Of a stretch of 15,008 bases of DNA, positions 6,287-13,105 are shown piece by piece. The notes below the pieces were generated by a model. The model was not told the DNA's origin, did not search any database, and worked only from the letters and a program-made list of their open reading frames with translations. Source of the stretch: Bacillota bacterium (GTDB taxonomy: Bacteria; Bacillota; Clostridia; Lachnospirales; Lachnospiraceae). The stretch is taken from NCBI GenBank assembly GCA_023415475.1, contig JAEZKL010000052.1:1-15008 (forward strand). Direction: 5' to 3'. Position 1 is the stretch's first letter, and the number at the start of each line of letters is the position of its first letter. The position numbers and the translations under genes are program-made.

Positions 6287-7171
6287 TTATTTCATCTGAT
6301 AGCTGGTCTTGGATATGGGATAGGTTTTCACGAACTCTTCTGTCTTATACTCCGAATTTCTTTTATGATTCTTGAAGTCCTTCGTGCTTTTTAGAAAGAA
6401 ATCATATACCAGCATCGGTTTTTTGTCAGAGGAAATCGGATCATCCCAGGTCAAATCGATATTGTACCATTTATCCTTAACCTTTACAATATTCCAAGCG
6501 TGAGGTCCACCATTTCCGGTTCCGGAGATGATCCTGCATTTCAGACCGGCTTCTGTGAACATGCGATACGCCAGCATGCTATAGCCTTCGCATACTGCTG
6601 ATTTATCAATCAGAGCATCATAGGCAGAGGCTCTCTTAAGCGTATTGTCATAGCTGACACGATTGATAATATAGTAATGAATCGCCTTCACCTTCTCATA
6701 GTCAGAGGCATCCTCCAGCTTCAACCCCCGGAGAGCACTCTTAACCTTTTTATCTACTGCCTGCTCATCCTTTAAAGTAGTTTTATAGGTAAATTCGAAA
6801 TTCAATGTCGTTTTACTACCGATTCTCGTTCCCGAATACCCCCATCTTTCTAATGAGTATTTCAGATAGTCACTGTCCTTAGCTGTATTTTCATCGTCAA
6901 TTGCATATATCTTTGCAAGTAGATCGTTAAGATCAATCTTGTAGTCCGGAATGGAATATTTTATTACAATCTTCTCTTCCCGATTTAATAGTGTCTGATA
7001 TAATGTCTTAATCAAGGCCTTCTCACTTTTAATTGTAACCTCGGTTGCAGCATCTGCTATCGTGCTTATATGTAACTGGTCCTCATATGCAAGCCCGGGT
7101 AATACCCCGCCCTCTGTTACATTTCCGGACAATAATAGTATTATTAATATAGCAAACAATCGCTTCTTCAT
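6287..7171 (-). CDS. Secreted transglutaminase-like (cysteine protease fold) protein
   Basis: About 294 residues from the ATG at 7171. This start is chosen because a GGAGG site lies 5 nt before it and because it opens a clean signal peptide: MKKR, a hydrophobic run (about 5-16), and a possible cleavage after GLA near residue 28. The longer frame to 7204 has no such site. The C-terminal half is a transglutaminase core with a complete triad: Cys in AVCEGYS (about 194), His in PHAWN (about 224) and Asp in YNIDLTWDDP (about 239). The N-terminal half (about 30-150) is not recognised. Family members act as proteases, amidases or crosslinkers on extracytoplasmic proteins or peptides; the substrate here is unknown. 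It follows the HAD gene by 51 bp and is probably co-transcribed. Family confidence is high, specific role low. Confidence 0.85.
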   Translation of the reverse strand: MKKRLFAILIILLLSGNVTEGGVLPGLAYEDQLHISTIADAATEVTIKSEKALIKTLYQTLLNREEKIVIKYSIPDYKIDLNDLLAKIYAIDDENTAKDSDYLKYSLERWGYSGTRIGSKTTLNFEFTYKTTLKDEQAVDKKVKSALRGLKLEDASDYEKVKAIHYYIINRVSYDNTLKRASAYDALIDKSAVCEGYSMLAYRMFTEAGLKCRIISGTGNGGPHAWNIVKVKDKWYNIDLTWDDPISSDKKPMLVYDFFLKSTKDFKNHKRNSEYKTEEFVKTYPISKTSYQMK

Positions 7172-7222
7172 AAACACCTCCGATAGTAAGTAACTTTCCA
7201 TCACGAAGTTAACTGATTCCTA

Positions 7223-7903
7223 TTACAATTGCAGAACTTCTGTAAGCTCCGACAAACTCTCTATCGTATAATCCGGTCTTATCTCATGTGTCCATACGGA
7301 TTTCTCCCGATTGATCCAACAGCTGATTACACCGGCACTTTTTGCACCAATAATATCGCTTCTACTGTCTCCGACATGTAGTATCTCGTCCGGTCCTACC
7401 CCAATTCTATGAATCACCTGCCGGAAGAAGCCTCCGTCCGGGCTTCCCTTATAGCTGCTAAGATCGTCGGAAATGAATATTTTATCGTAAGTCAGATGCT
7501 TCAGCAAATCATCCACCATGGTATGGTTAGAATCACTGGATAGGATAATACGATATCTCTTCTGCAGCTCTGTCATGCATTTCTTAACATCACTATATAG
7601 TGGCGCTTTTGCATGCTGAATTAATAGATTGTCGACAATTACCTCGGGGCTTACCGAAAGCTTGATCTTATCAAGAACTGTCAGTGCACAATCCAGATAG
7701 ACCTCCTGCATGGTATAAAAACGGTTTGCTTGAAGTGCTTTATTAAGAGAATGCGGATAATTATCCAAAACGGCATTGGCGCCTCGCTGTCCCTCCTCCT
7801 TGGTATAGGCTTCACCTAGTATTCCCTTCCATATCTGAGGAATACGTTGATTAACATCAACCAATGTCTGAAATATATCAAAGCTAATCACCTTTATCTT
7901 CAT
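7223..7903 (-). CDS. HAD-family hydrolase
   Basis: About 226 residues with all four haloacid dehalogenase motifs in order: ISFDIFQTLVD near the N-terminus, IILSSDS (motif II serine) near the middle, the motif III lysine in SSYKGSPDGGFF, and LHVGDSRSDIIGAKSAG (motif IV). A helical cap lies between motifs I and II. Motif I keeps the nucleophile aspartate but has phenylalanine at the +2 position, where phosphatases have the acid/base aspartate. That pattern is closer to dehalogenase-like or non-phosphatase HAD proteins, so the reaction is uncertain. I place the start at ATG 7903, three residues before the first beta strand. Upstream in-frame ATGs at 7915 and 7927 and a TTG at 7936 also lack good ribosome binding sites, so the start is not secure. 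Transcription probably comes from the promoter at 8061-8089, through two hairpins. Confidence 0.85.
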   Translation of the reverse strand: MKIKVISFDIFQTLVDVNQRIPQIWKGILGEAYTKEEGQRGANAVLDNYPHSLNKALQANRFYTMQEVYLDCALTVLDKIKLSVSPEVIVDNLLIQHAKAPLYSDVKKCMTELQKRYRIILSSDSNHTMVDDLLKHLTYDKIFISDDLSSYKGSPDGGFFRQVIHRIGVGPDEILHVGDSRSDIIGAKSAGVISCWINREKSVWTHEIRPDYTIESLSELTEVLQL

Positions 7904-7929
7904 AGTAATAACCATGCCTTTCTTCATAA

Positions 7930-8012
7930 CCTGCAAACTTTATGTGAGAAAATCCCTGATTTTCTCACTCTGCAGGCACAAATTTGCGTGTGAAAAATCT
8001 AGATTTTTCACA
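7930..8012. repeat. Two-hairpin palindromic element in the HAD gene leader
   Basis: First unit: CCTGCA (7930-7935) and TGCAGG (7971-7976) enclose GTGAGAAAATC-CCT-GATTTTCTCAC (7944-7968), a perfect 11-bp stem. Second unit: a perfect 24-bp palindrome at 7989-8012, whose halves are TGTGAAAAATCT and AGATTTTTCACA with no spacer. Both lie between the likely transcription start (near 8054) and the HAD gene, so they would be part of its leader RNA. The GAGAAAATC/GATTTTC core also appears in the gdpP-rplI element. Confidence 0.6.
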
Positions 8013-8060
8013 TTAAACCCTTTTCATTGGTATTTCGACAGATATATACCTATATCTTAT

Positions 8061-8089
8061 ATCATACGTCCAAAACTCATAAGTTGCAA
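8061..8089 (-). promoter_or_regulatory. Promoter of the HAD-transglutaminase unit
   Basis: TTGCAA (minus strand, 8084-8089), 17 nt, then TATGAT (8061-8066). Both hexamers are close to consensus with ideal spacing. The expected start near 8054 leaves a leader of about 150 nt carrying the two palindromes. Confidence 0.6.
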
Positions 8090-8207
8090 TAAAATGAAAG
8101 CACTAAAGCCAATCTTTCATAAAATTTGTATCCAAAAATGTCAGCTTCGCAGAGATTTTATCAATCAAGTATAATGAATACCAGCCTGACAGGCATTCTT
8201 GATACAA
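8090..8207. other. Gene-free spacer
   Basis: Part of the roughly 370-bp gap between the HAD gene and ahpF. Apart from the HAD promoter to its left and the ahpF terminator to its right, I see no convincing reading frame, RNA gene or repeat here. Confidence 0.5.
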
Positions 8208-8255
8208 AAAAAATGATTATCCTGTAACCCAGAAAAGTTAGGATAATCATTTTTT
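8208..8255 (-). terminator. Terminator of the ahpC-ahpF operon
   Basis: Perfect 16-bp inverted repeat AAAAAATGATTATCCT (8208-8223) and AGGATAATCATTTTTT (8240-8255), 16-nt loop. It is followed by T residues on the minus strand and begins 15 bp after the ahpF stop codon. The A/T-rich flanks on both sides could let it work in either direction. Confidence 0.85.
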
Positions 8256-8270
8256 GTAAGATTCAATTTC

Positions 8271-9800
8271 TTAATTTCTAATCAGATAATCAAAAGCACT
8301 CAGTGCTGCTGTTGCCCCCGAGCCCATTGAGATAACAATCTGCTTATAGGGACTATTGGTACAATCACCTGCTGCAAATACACCGGGTACACCGGTTGCA
8401 TTACGTGCATCTACAACAATCTCACCCATGCGATTACGCTCTACACTGTCCCCGAGCCAGTCAGTATTAGCCACCAGACCAATCTGCACAAATACGCCTT
8501 GCAGAGCAATGTGATGCTCTTCTCCATTTGCACGGTCTATATAAGTAATCCCATCCACCTTATCGGTTCCGGTGATCTCCTTGGTTTGTACATTCTTAAC
8601 TACCGTAACATTGGGTAGGCTATAGAGACGTTTTTGCAGAACTGCATCGGCTTTCAGCTCCGGCATGAACTCAAGTACAGTCACATGCTTCACAATTCCG
8701 GCAAGATCAATTGCAGCCTCGATACCTGAGTTACCTCCGCCGATTACCGCGATATCCTTATCCTTGAACAGAGGACCGTCACAGTGAGGGCAGTAAGCGA
8801 CCCCTTTATTCTTAAACTCCTGCTCACCGGGCACACCGACATTTCTCCAGCGGGCTCCGGTAGAAAGGATAACCGTCTTACTCTTTAGTATCGCTCCGTT
8901 CTCCAGAGTAACCTCAATCAGATCCTTCTTCTCCAGACTTTTCGCCAGGTTAGCACTCATAATGTCTACATCATAATTTCTTACATGCTCCTCCAGAGTT
9001 GCCGCCAGCTGAGGTCCCTCAATATAATCTAAGCTGATCAGGTTCTCGATTCCTAAGGTATCACGCACCTGACCGCCAAACCGTTCCGCTACAACACCGG
9101 TTCGAATACCTTTCCTCGCGGCATAAATTGCAGCACTGGCACCTGCCGGACCTCCGCCGATAACCAGCACATCATAGGGATCTTTGTTCGAAAGATCGGA
9201 GACTTCGGGAGCACTGCCAAGCTTAAGCAGTATCTCCTCTATGGTCATGCGGCCGCTTTCGAAGAACTCACCGTTTAGGTAAACTGAAGGTACTGCCATA
9301 ATATCCTTGCTTTCTACTTCGCTTTTATAAGCAGCACCGTCGATCATAGTATGAGTGATACCCGGGTTTAGGATACTCATCAGATTCAAAGCCTGTACAA
9401 CCTCAGGACAATTATGGCAGCTTAGGCTGATATAGGTCTCAAAGCTGTATTCACCCTTAAGGTTCTTCACCTGGTCTATCACCTTACTATCTACCTTAGG
9501 GGCTCTTCCGCTGACCTGTAACAACGCCAGTACCAGAGAGGTGAATTCGTGTCCCAAAGGAACCCCGGCAAACACCACTCCCGTATCTTCTCCGGGGCGA
9601 TTGACACTAAAGCTGGGCGTTCTTGTAAGGGCAGTCTGTTCTACCTTAATCAAGGAGGACATCGATACCAGCTCCTCCACCAATGCAGTCATGTCCCTTG
9701 ATACCTCATCCTCTCCGGCGCTTATTTTAATATGCACCTCGCCTTCCATGAGCGTCAAGTACTGGGCAAGCTGTTCTTTAATTTCAGCATCTAGAATCAT
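8271..9800 (-). CDS. ahpF: Alkyl hydroperoxide reductase subunit F (NAD(P)H:AhpC oxidoreductase)
   Basis: A 509-residue flavoprotein that transfers electrons from NAD(P)H through FAD and two disulfides to AhpC. The N-terminal tandem thioredoxin-like domain (about 1-195) carries the first redox pair, C128-HN-C131. The thioredoxin-reductase-like part has the FAD loop IGGGPAGASAA (about 214-224), the second redox pair C337-PH-C340, the NAD(P) loop IGGGNSGIEAA (about 353-363) and the FAD-binding FAAGDCTN (475-482). All cysteines needed for relay are present and length is normal for AhpF, which separates it from plain thioredoxin reductase (about 310 residues). The ATG at 9800 has GGAGG with about 7 nt spacing. 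It is downstream of ahpC in the same direction, with a 130-bp spacer full of hairpins, and is followed by a strong terminator. Confidence 0.96.
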   Translation of the reverse strand: MILDAEIKEQLAQYLTLMEGEVHIKISAGEDEVSRDMTALVEELVSMSSLIKVEQTALTRTPSFSVNRPGEDTGVVFAGVPLGHEFTSLVLALLQVSGRAPKVDSKVIDQVKNLKGEYSFETYISLSCHNCPEVVQALNLMSILNPGITHTMIDGAAYKSEVESKDIMAVPSVYLNGEFFESGRMTIEEILLKLGSAPEVSDLSNKDPYDVLVIGGGPAGASAAIYAARKGIRTGVVAERFGGQVRDTLGIENLISLDYIEGPQLAATLEEHVRNYDVDIMSANLAKSLEKKDLIEVTLENGAILKSKTVILSTGARWRNVGVPGEQEFKNKGVAYCPHCDGPLFKDKDIAVIGGGNSGIEAAIDLAGIVKHVTVLEFMPELKADAVLQKRLYSLPNVTVVKNVQTKEITGTDKVDGITYIDRANGEEHHIALQGVFVQIGLVANTDWLGDSVERNRMGEIVVDARNATGVPGVFAAGDCTNSPYKQIVISMGSGATAALSAFDYLIRN

Positions 9801-9813
9801 AATTTACCTCCAT

Positions 9814-9832
9814 GATGGCGCTCTGCACCATC
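9814..9832 (-). promoter_or_regulatory. Hairpin just upstream of the ahpF ribosome binding site
   Basis: In the minus-strand RNA GAUGGUGC-AGA-GCGCCAUC can form an 8-bp stem (one U-G pair) immediately before the AUGGAGG site of ahpF. It could influence translation or processing; no function is shown. Confidence 0.35.
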
Positions 9833-9843
9833 TCAAATAATAC

Positions 9844-9922
9844 CCGAAAGAAGTCTAGCATGAATTTTCACTGGAATCCATGTTGGAGTTCTTTCGGAGT
9901 GAAAGTGTAATTTCTTTCACTC
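9844..9922 (-). promoter_or_regulatory. Two stem-loops in the ahpC-ahpF spacer
   Basis: GAGTGAAAG (9897-9905) and CTTTCACTC (9914-9922) form a perfect 9-bp stem starting 8 nt after the ahpC stop. Next to it, CCGAAAGAAGTCTAGCATG (9844-9862) and CATGTTGGAGTTCTTTCGG (9879-9897) form a longer imperfect stem. Neither is followed by a T run, so a stabilising, processing or partial-attenuation role is more likely than full termination. Such structures commonly allow more ahpC than ahpF product. Confidence 0.5.
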
Positions 9923-9930
9923 TTCTTTCC

Positions 9931-10494
9931 TTAGATCTTTCCAACCAGGTCAAGACTCGGCTTCAGGGTTGCTGCGCCCTCTTTCCACTTGGCAGGACAT
10001 ACTTCACCCGGATGATTTCTAACATATTGTGCGGCCTTAATCTTATTAAGCAGAATACTTGCATCACGGCCTATGTTTCCAGCATTAATCTCCACAGATT
10101 GAATTACTCCGTCGGGATCAATAATAAAGGTACCACGGTCAGCCAGACCGTCTGCCTCAATTAATACATCGAAGTTGCGAGAGACAGTATGGGAAGGATC
10201 TCCTATCATGATATAGGTTAATTTCTTAATTGCTTCAGAGCTGTCATGCCAAGCCTTATGAGTAAAATGAGTATCGGTAGATACTGAGTATACCTCTGCG
10301 CCCAGCTTCTTCAGATCCTCATAAATATTCTGTAAATCCTCTAATTCTGTAGGGCATACAAAGGTGAAATCTGCGGGATAGAAACATACCACACTCCACT
10401 TTCCTCTCATATCCTGATCTGTAACCTCAATAAATTTTCCATTCTGAAATGCCTGAGCCTTAAAAGGCTTTACTTCTGTTCCGACTAATGACAT
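9931..10494 (-). CDS. ahpC: Alkyl hydroperoxide reductase subunit C (typical 2-Cys peroxiredoxin)
   Basis: A 187-residue peroxiredoxin that reduces hydrogen peroxide, organic peroxides and peroxynitrite in the cytoplasm and is recycled by AhpF. The peroxidatic cysteine is C47 in DFTFVCPTELEDL and the resolving cysteine is C166 in GEVCPAKW, the same positions as in the classical bacterial AhpC. The active-site Pro-Thr-Cys context (YPADFTFVCP) is intact. The start is the ATG at 10494, with GGAGG and 8 nt spacing; a longer in-frame ATG at 10509 would place five extra residues over that ribosome binding site. It is the first gene of the ahpC-ahpF operon, behind a TTGACA promoter overlapped by a perfect palindrome with a PerR-box-like core, suggesting peroxide-responsive repression. 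Confidence 0.97.
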   Translation of the reverse strand: MSLVGTEVKPFKAQAFQNGKFIEVTDQDMRGKWSVVCFYPADFTFVCPTELEDLQNIYEDLKKLGAEVYSVSTDTHFTHKAWHDSSEAIKKLTYIMIGDPSHTVSRNFDVLIEADGLADRGTFIIDPDGVIQSVEINAGNIGRDASILLNKIKAAQYVRNHPGEVCPAKWKEGAATLKPSLDLVGKI

Positions 10495-10540
10495 AATAAA
10501 TACCTCCAATAATTTAATTTTAGTATTGTAAAACTATATC

Positions 10541-10598
10541 AAGATGATAATAGTAATGATTACTATTATCATCTTATCAAAAATATAATTTTTGTCAA
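10541..10598 (-). promoter_or_regulatory. ahpC promoter with a 17-1-17 palindromic operator (PerR/Fur-like)
   Basis: TTGACA (minus strand, 10593-10598), 16 nt, then TAAGAT (10571-10576). A perfect palindrome with 17-bp arms around a single central base (10558) spans 10541-10575, overlapping the -10 box and the expected start point. Its core TAGTAAT-G-ATTACTA (10551-10565) has the 7-1-7 layout of PerR boxes and matches the usual half-site TTATAAT at five of seven positions. The palindrome is certain; the regulator assignment is inference from layout and from ahpC being a classic PerR target. Confidence 0.7.
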
Positions 10599-10683
10599 GT
10601 ACAAATAATGAAAATCCCCGTTTTTTCCATCCCATTTCTTCGACAAAACATGAATTTGCCGATTTTCTATTGTCATAAATAAA

Positions 10684-10734
10684 AGAGGATAAACCGCATT
10701 CCCATCATATCCTGTGGAAGACTGTCTATCCTCT
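10684..10734 (-). terminator. Probable terminator of the MoxR-DUF58-DUF4129 operon
   Basis: AGAGGATA (10684-10691) and TATCCTCT (10727-10734) pair, with an inner TTCC/GGAA stem inside the long loop. On the minus strand it is followed by TTTATTTATG. It lies about 40 bp beyond the last gene of the operon and before the ahpC promoter region. The remainder of the gap (10599-10773) holds nothing else I can support. Confidence 0.55.
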
Positions 10735-10773
10735 AAAGCCTTACTATATAGTCATAGCAATTAACGCACCAGC

Positions 10774-12024
10774 TTATACTTTTTTAATTTTAATCGTATC
10801 ATATATCTTTTTAACACGCTCAGCTTCTTCTGTGGTTATCTCCGTCTGATTTTGATATCTTGCTTTTCTGTATAGCTCTTTCATTTGCTCCGATGATTCT
10901 GTCTGTTCCTTGGAAGGTTTTGAAAGCCTCTCATAATACTTTTGCTCCACTTCTCTTGTAGTATCTCCGGAGAGAATCAGAACCTTTTTGGATCGTAGAT
11001 GAAGCAGATATTTGTAATAATAATACCGAACTCTCTCTCTCGGTTCCGCGGAATATTTTCTCTTGAGTCTGCCACCCCTATCGCTACTATCTCGAAGCTC
11101 TTCCCTGATCTCTGAGACTCCTTGGGGTAGCCTCTGCTTATATTTTTCTCCCATGAGCCAGCGAAAGAAGAAAAACAATACTACCAGACCCAATATGACA
11201 CCGAGGGAATAAAGTAAGGGCAATATCCATTCCTTACTTAAGACGGTATCCACGGTTAAGTCTAACGAAACGAGAATATTGTCCCCCATCTCAGCCTTTC
11301 GTACCTCAAGCTCTCTGCTTTTGGTGACAAAGCTAAGTAAGGATATAATCAGGTATATGACTCCGCCAAAGATCATGCTGATTAATCCGACTATGAAAGC
11401 GATGGCTGGCCGGATAACATTAAGAAACAACAACGATAAACCCTTCATCAGATTCTGAGGAGCCCGTACAAGGGTCAATAGCATACAGACCGCTAAGAAC
11501 AGTACCATTTCCCATACCTGCTGACGGTAATAACCCTTCTGACTATCCATTCCGTGATCGGTTCGAAGATGGCGAAGCATAAAGCAAAAGCACACGATTG
11601 CAGTAGTAAGATAAGGAATGGTCGCACTGATTGCTCTTTGAAAGGCTTGAAGCTCTGTCAACAGGAATATCGGAAGCAGTATGGCCAGATATAATATTCG
11701 CTTTACCCTGTCAAGAAACTCACCTCTGCTCGTGACAAGCCGGTCCGTTATCAACAGAAAGACCATATAACCCCAGGTTAATGCATACACGATAATTTCT
11801 GCCCATTCCGGTCGAAGGATAAGAATTCCTACGAAAGGGATACTTCCTGCCGCCAGAATAGACAGCCTTCTATCCCTTAGCAATATGCTTATGACACCTG
11901 TTATAAGGAGGCATACAAATCCACCGGTATGCAAGGCTTCCCCTCCAAAGAAATTCAGCAGAAAGGCTCCTAATAAATAGCATATCCCCAGGTCAAAAAT
12001 CAGCTTATATAATTTAGATAGCAT
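10774..12024 (-). CDS. Multi-spanning membrane protein with C-terminal DUF4129-like domain
   Basis: A 416-residue protein with about nine or ten hydrophobic segments: roughly 11-27, 35-50, 54-71, 75-93, 108-124, 133-150, 171-187, 195-232 (two) and 266-290. A charged cytoplasmic tail follows (about 291-416). The tail contains ERVRYYYYKYLLHLRSKKV and ends in TTEEAERVKKIYDTIK, resembling the DUF4129 module that follows the transglutaminase domain in TgpA-type proteins. No transglutaminase Cys-His-Asp core is present, so it seems to be the membrane scaffold and tail without the enzyme. Its ATG overlaps the end of the DUF58 gene by 11 nt, with GGAGGTG upstream, indicating translational coupling. 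In related clusters it works with MoxR and DUF58 at the membrane. The DUF4129 call is moderate; the topology is an estimate by eye. Confidence 0.75.
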   Translation of the reverse strand: MLSKLYKLIFDLGICYLLGAFLLNFFGGEALHTGGFVCLLITGVISILLRDRRLSILAAGSIPFVGILILRPEWAEIIVYALTWGYMVFLLITDRLVTSRGEFLDRVKRILYLAILLPIFLLTELQAFQRAISATIPYLTTAIVCFCFMLRHLRTDHGMDSQKGYYRQQVWEMVLFLAVCMLLTLVRAPQNLMKGLSLLFLNVIRPAIAFIVGLISMIFGGVIYLIISLLSFVTKSRELEVRKAEMGDNILVSLDLTVDTVLSKEWILPLLYSLGVILGLVVLFFFFRWLMGEKYKQRLPQGVSEIREELRDSSDRGGRLKRKYSAEPRERVRYYYYKYLLHLRSKKVLILSGDTTREVEQKYYERLSKPSKEQTESSEQMKELYRKARYQNQTEITTEEAERVKKIYDTIKIKKV

Positions 12025-13105
12025 CCTGCTTCACCTCCTTCAGGGAAGCGGCATACATCGGATATACCTGACTACACAGACGATTTTGCAAGGAGGAGAC
12101 CAGCTGCTGCCGCTTCTCTGTTATGAAGGGTGCCACGTAAAAGATGGCATTCTCTCCGCTATAATTCTTAACAGCAAGCTGATATAAATCCTCGATATCA
12201 CGGAAGGAGTTAGCGTCTGCCTGCCCTAAGGTATAGAGTAAGGTTGTATAGTGATGGGCACCCTGTCCGGCTTTCTGCAGACCCTCATAAGCCGAGTTTT
12301 CACTCCGAATGTATGCATTGGTCAGCAGACGATAAGATACCTTCCTCTGTTCCATATATTCCGCGATGGTTCTTACCAGAGAGAAGCAGTACTCCAGCTC
12401 CTCCCTTGAAGCTCCTTCCGACCAGTGCAGGTATACATCCAGCAAAATTGTGACCGACATATCCATCGTATGATCAAATTCCTTTACCATAAGTTGATTT
12501 CTTCTGGCACTCTGGGTCCAGCTGATGGATCGCAGCGGTTCCCTTCCGGTGTAATCCAGGTAGGAGCTGATAAGGATAGGATCTTCTATATAGAAACGCC
12601 GGGAGGAAAAATCACCGTAATAACCCGACAAGAGGTAAAGGACGTTGTCCTCCTTAATAAGCCTCGGAAAAATAATTACCTCCTCATGCTGCGTTATCTC
12701 TTTATGGCTCTCTTTAATCCCAAAAAAGTCGCCACGAAGAAGCCGACAGCCTTCGAAAACATATACCCCCCGGTTTGGTATGGATACCGGAAGCGTTCTG
12801 GTGATTTTCTGCCTTCTCCGAATATACAGCATACTGACATGTATGCGGCATCTGTGATCCGCCAACGTCATATCCTCCACTCCGGGAATATTGATCTGCT
12901 TTGGAAACAGCTCCTCCATCCGAAGAAAGGATATGGTTCTTGATCCATAATTGGACAATACGGTATGAAGCGAAAACACTTCCTCCGGCTCACAACCAAG
13001 CTTAGAGGGAGTACACTGATAGCGTAAATCAGCGATGCTGTCCCATAGGGACAGTGCCTCCAGAACCGCACCAAACAATATCAAGACTACCAAAAATGTG
13101 GCCAT
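12014..13105 (-). CDS. DUF58 domain protein, MoxR partner
   Basis: About 363 residues. One or two closely packed hydrophobic segments near the N-terminus (about 1-20) would anchor it in the membrane. A beta-rich middle follows, with NRGVYVFEGC (111-120) and RGDFFGI (124-130), features usual in DUF58 proteins. The family signature is at about 182-203: YLDYTGREPLRSISW then QLMVKEFD. The von Willebrand-like strand that follows reads VTILLDVYLHW, so the Asp-x-Ser-x-Ser metal site found in many relatives is not evident. It starts at ATG 13105, which shares one base with the MoxR stop (TGATG), with AAAGGAG at 7 nt; a TTG one codon earlier is possible. It sits between the MoxR ATPase and the membrane protein, so it is probably the adaptor of the complex. 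The exact function of DUF58 is not established. Confidence 0.88.
   Translation of the reverse strand: MATFLVVLILFGAVLEALSLWDSIADLRYQCTPSKLGCEPEEVFSLHTVLSNYGSRTISFLRMEELFPKQINIPGVEDMTLADHRCRIHVSMLYIRRRQKITRTLPVSIPNRGVYVFEGCRLLRGDFFGIKESHKEITQHEEVIIFPRLIKEDNVLYLLSGYYGDFSSRRFYIEDPILISSYLDYTGREPLRSISWTQSARRNQLMVKEFDHTMDMSVTILLDVYLHWSEGASREELEYCFSLVRTIAEYMEQRKVSYRLLTNAYIRSENSAYEGLQKAGQGAHHYTTLLYTLGQADANSFRDIEDLYQLAVKNYSGENAIFYVAPFITEKRQQLVSSLQNRLCSQVYPMYAASLKEVKQDAI

Noticed and set aside
7914..8174. 86-codon plus-strand frame between the HAD gene and ahpF
   Set aside because: It runs through two palindromes and over the HAD promoter, has no ribosome binding site and gives a protein with no recognisable feature.
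10541..10575. Intrinsic terminator
   Set aside because: The palindrome is long enough, but it lies at the ahpC promoter between -10 box and leader, and no T run follows in either direction; an operator fits better.
12425..12943. 172-codon open frame on the plus strand
   Set aside because: It lies entirely antisense to the DUF58 gene, which has a clear family signature, ribosome binding site and coupling to its neighbours. The plus-strand translation has no recognisable motif or ribosome binding site.
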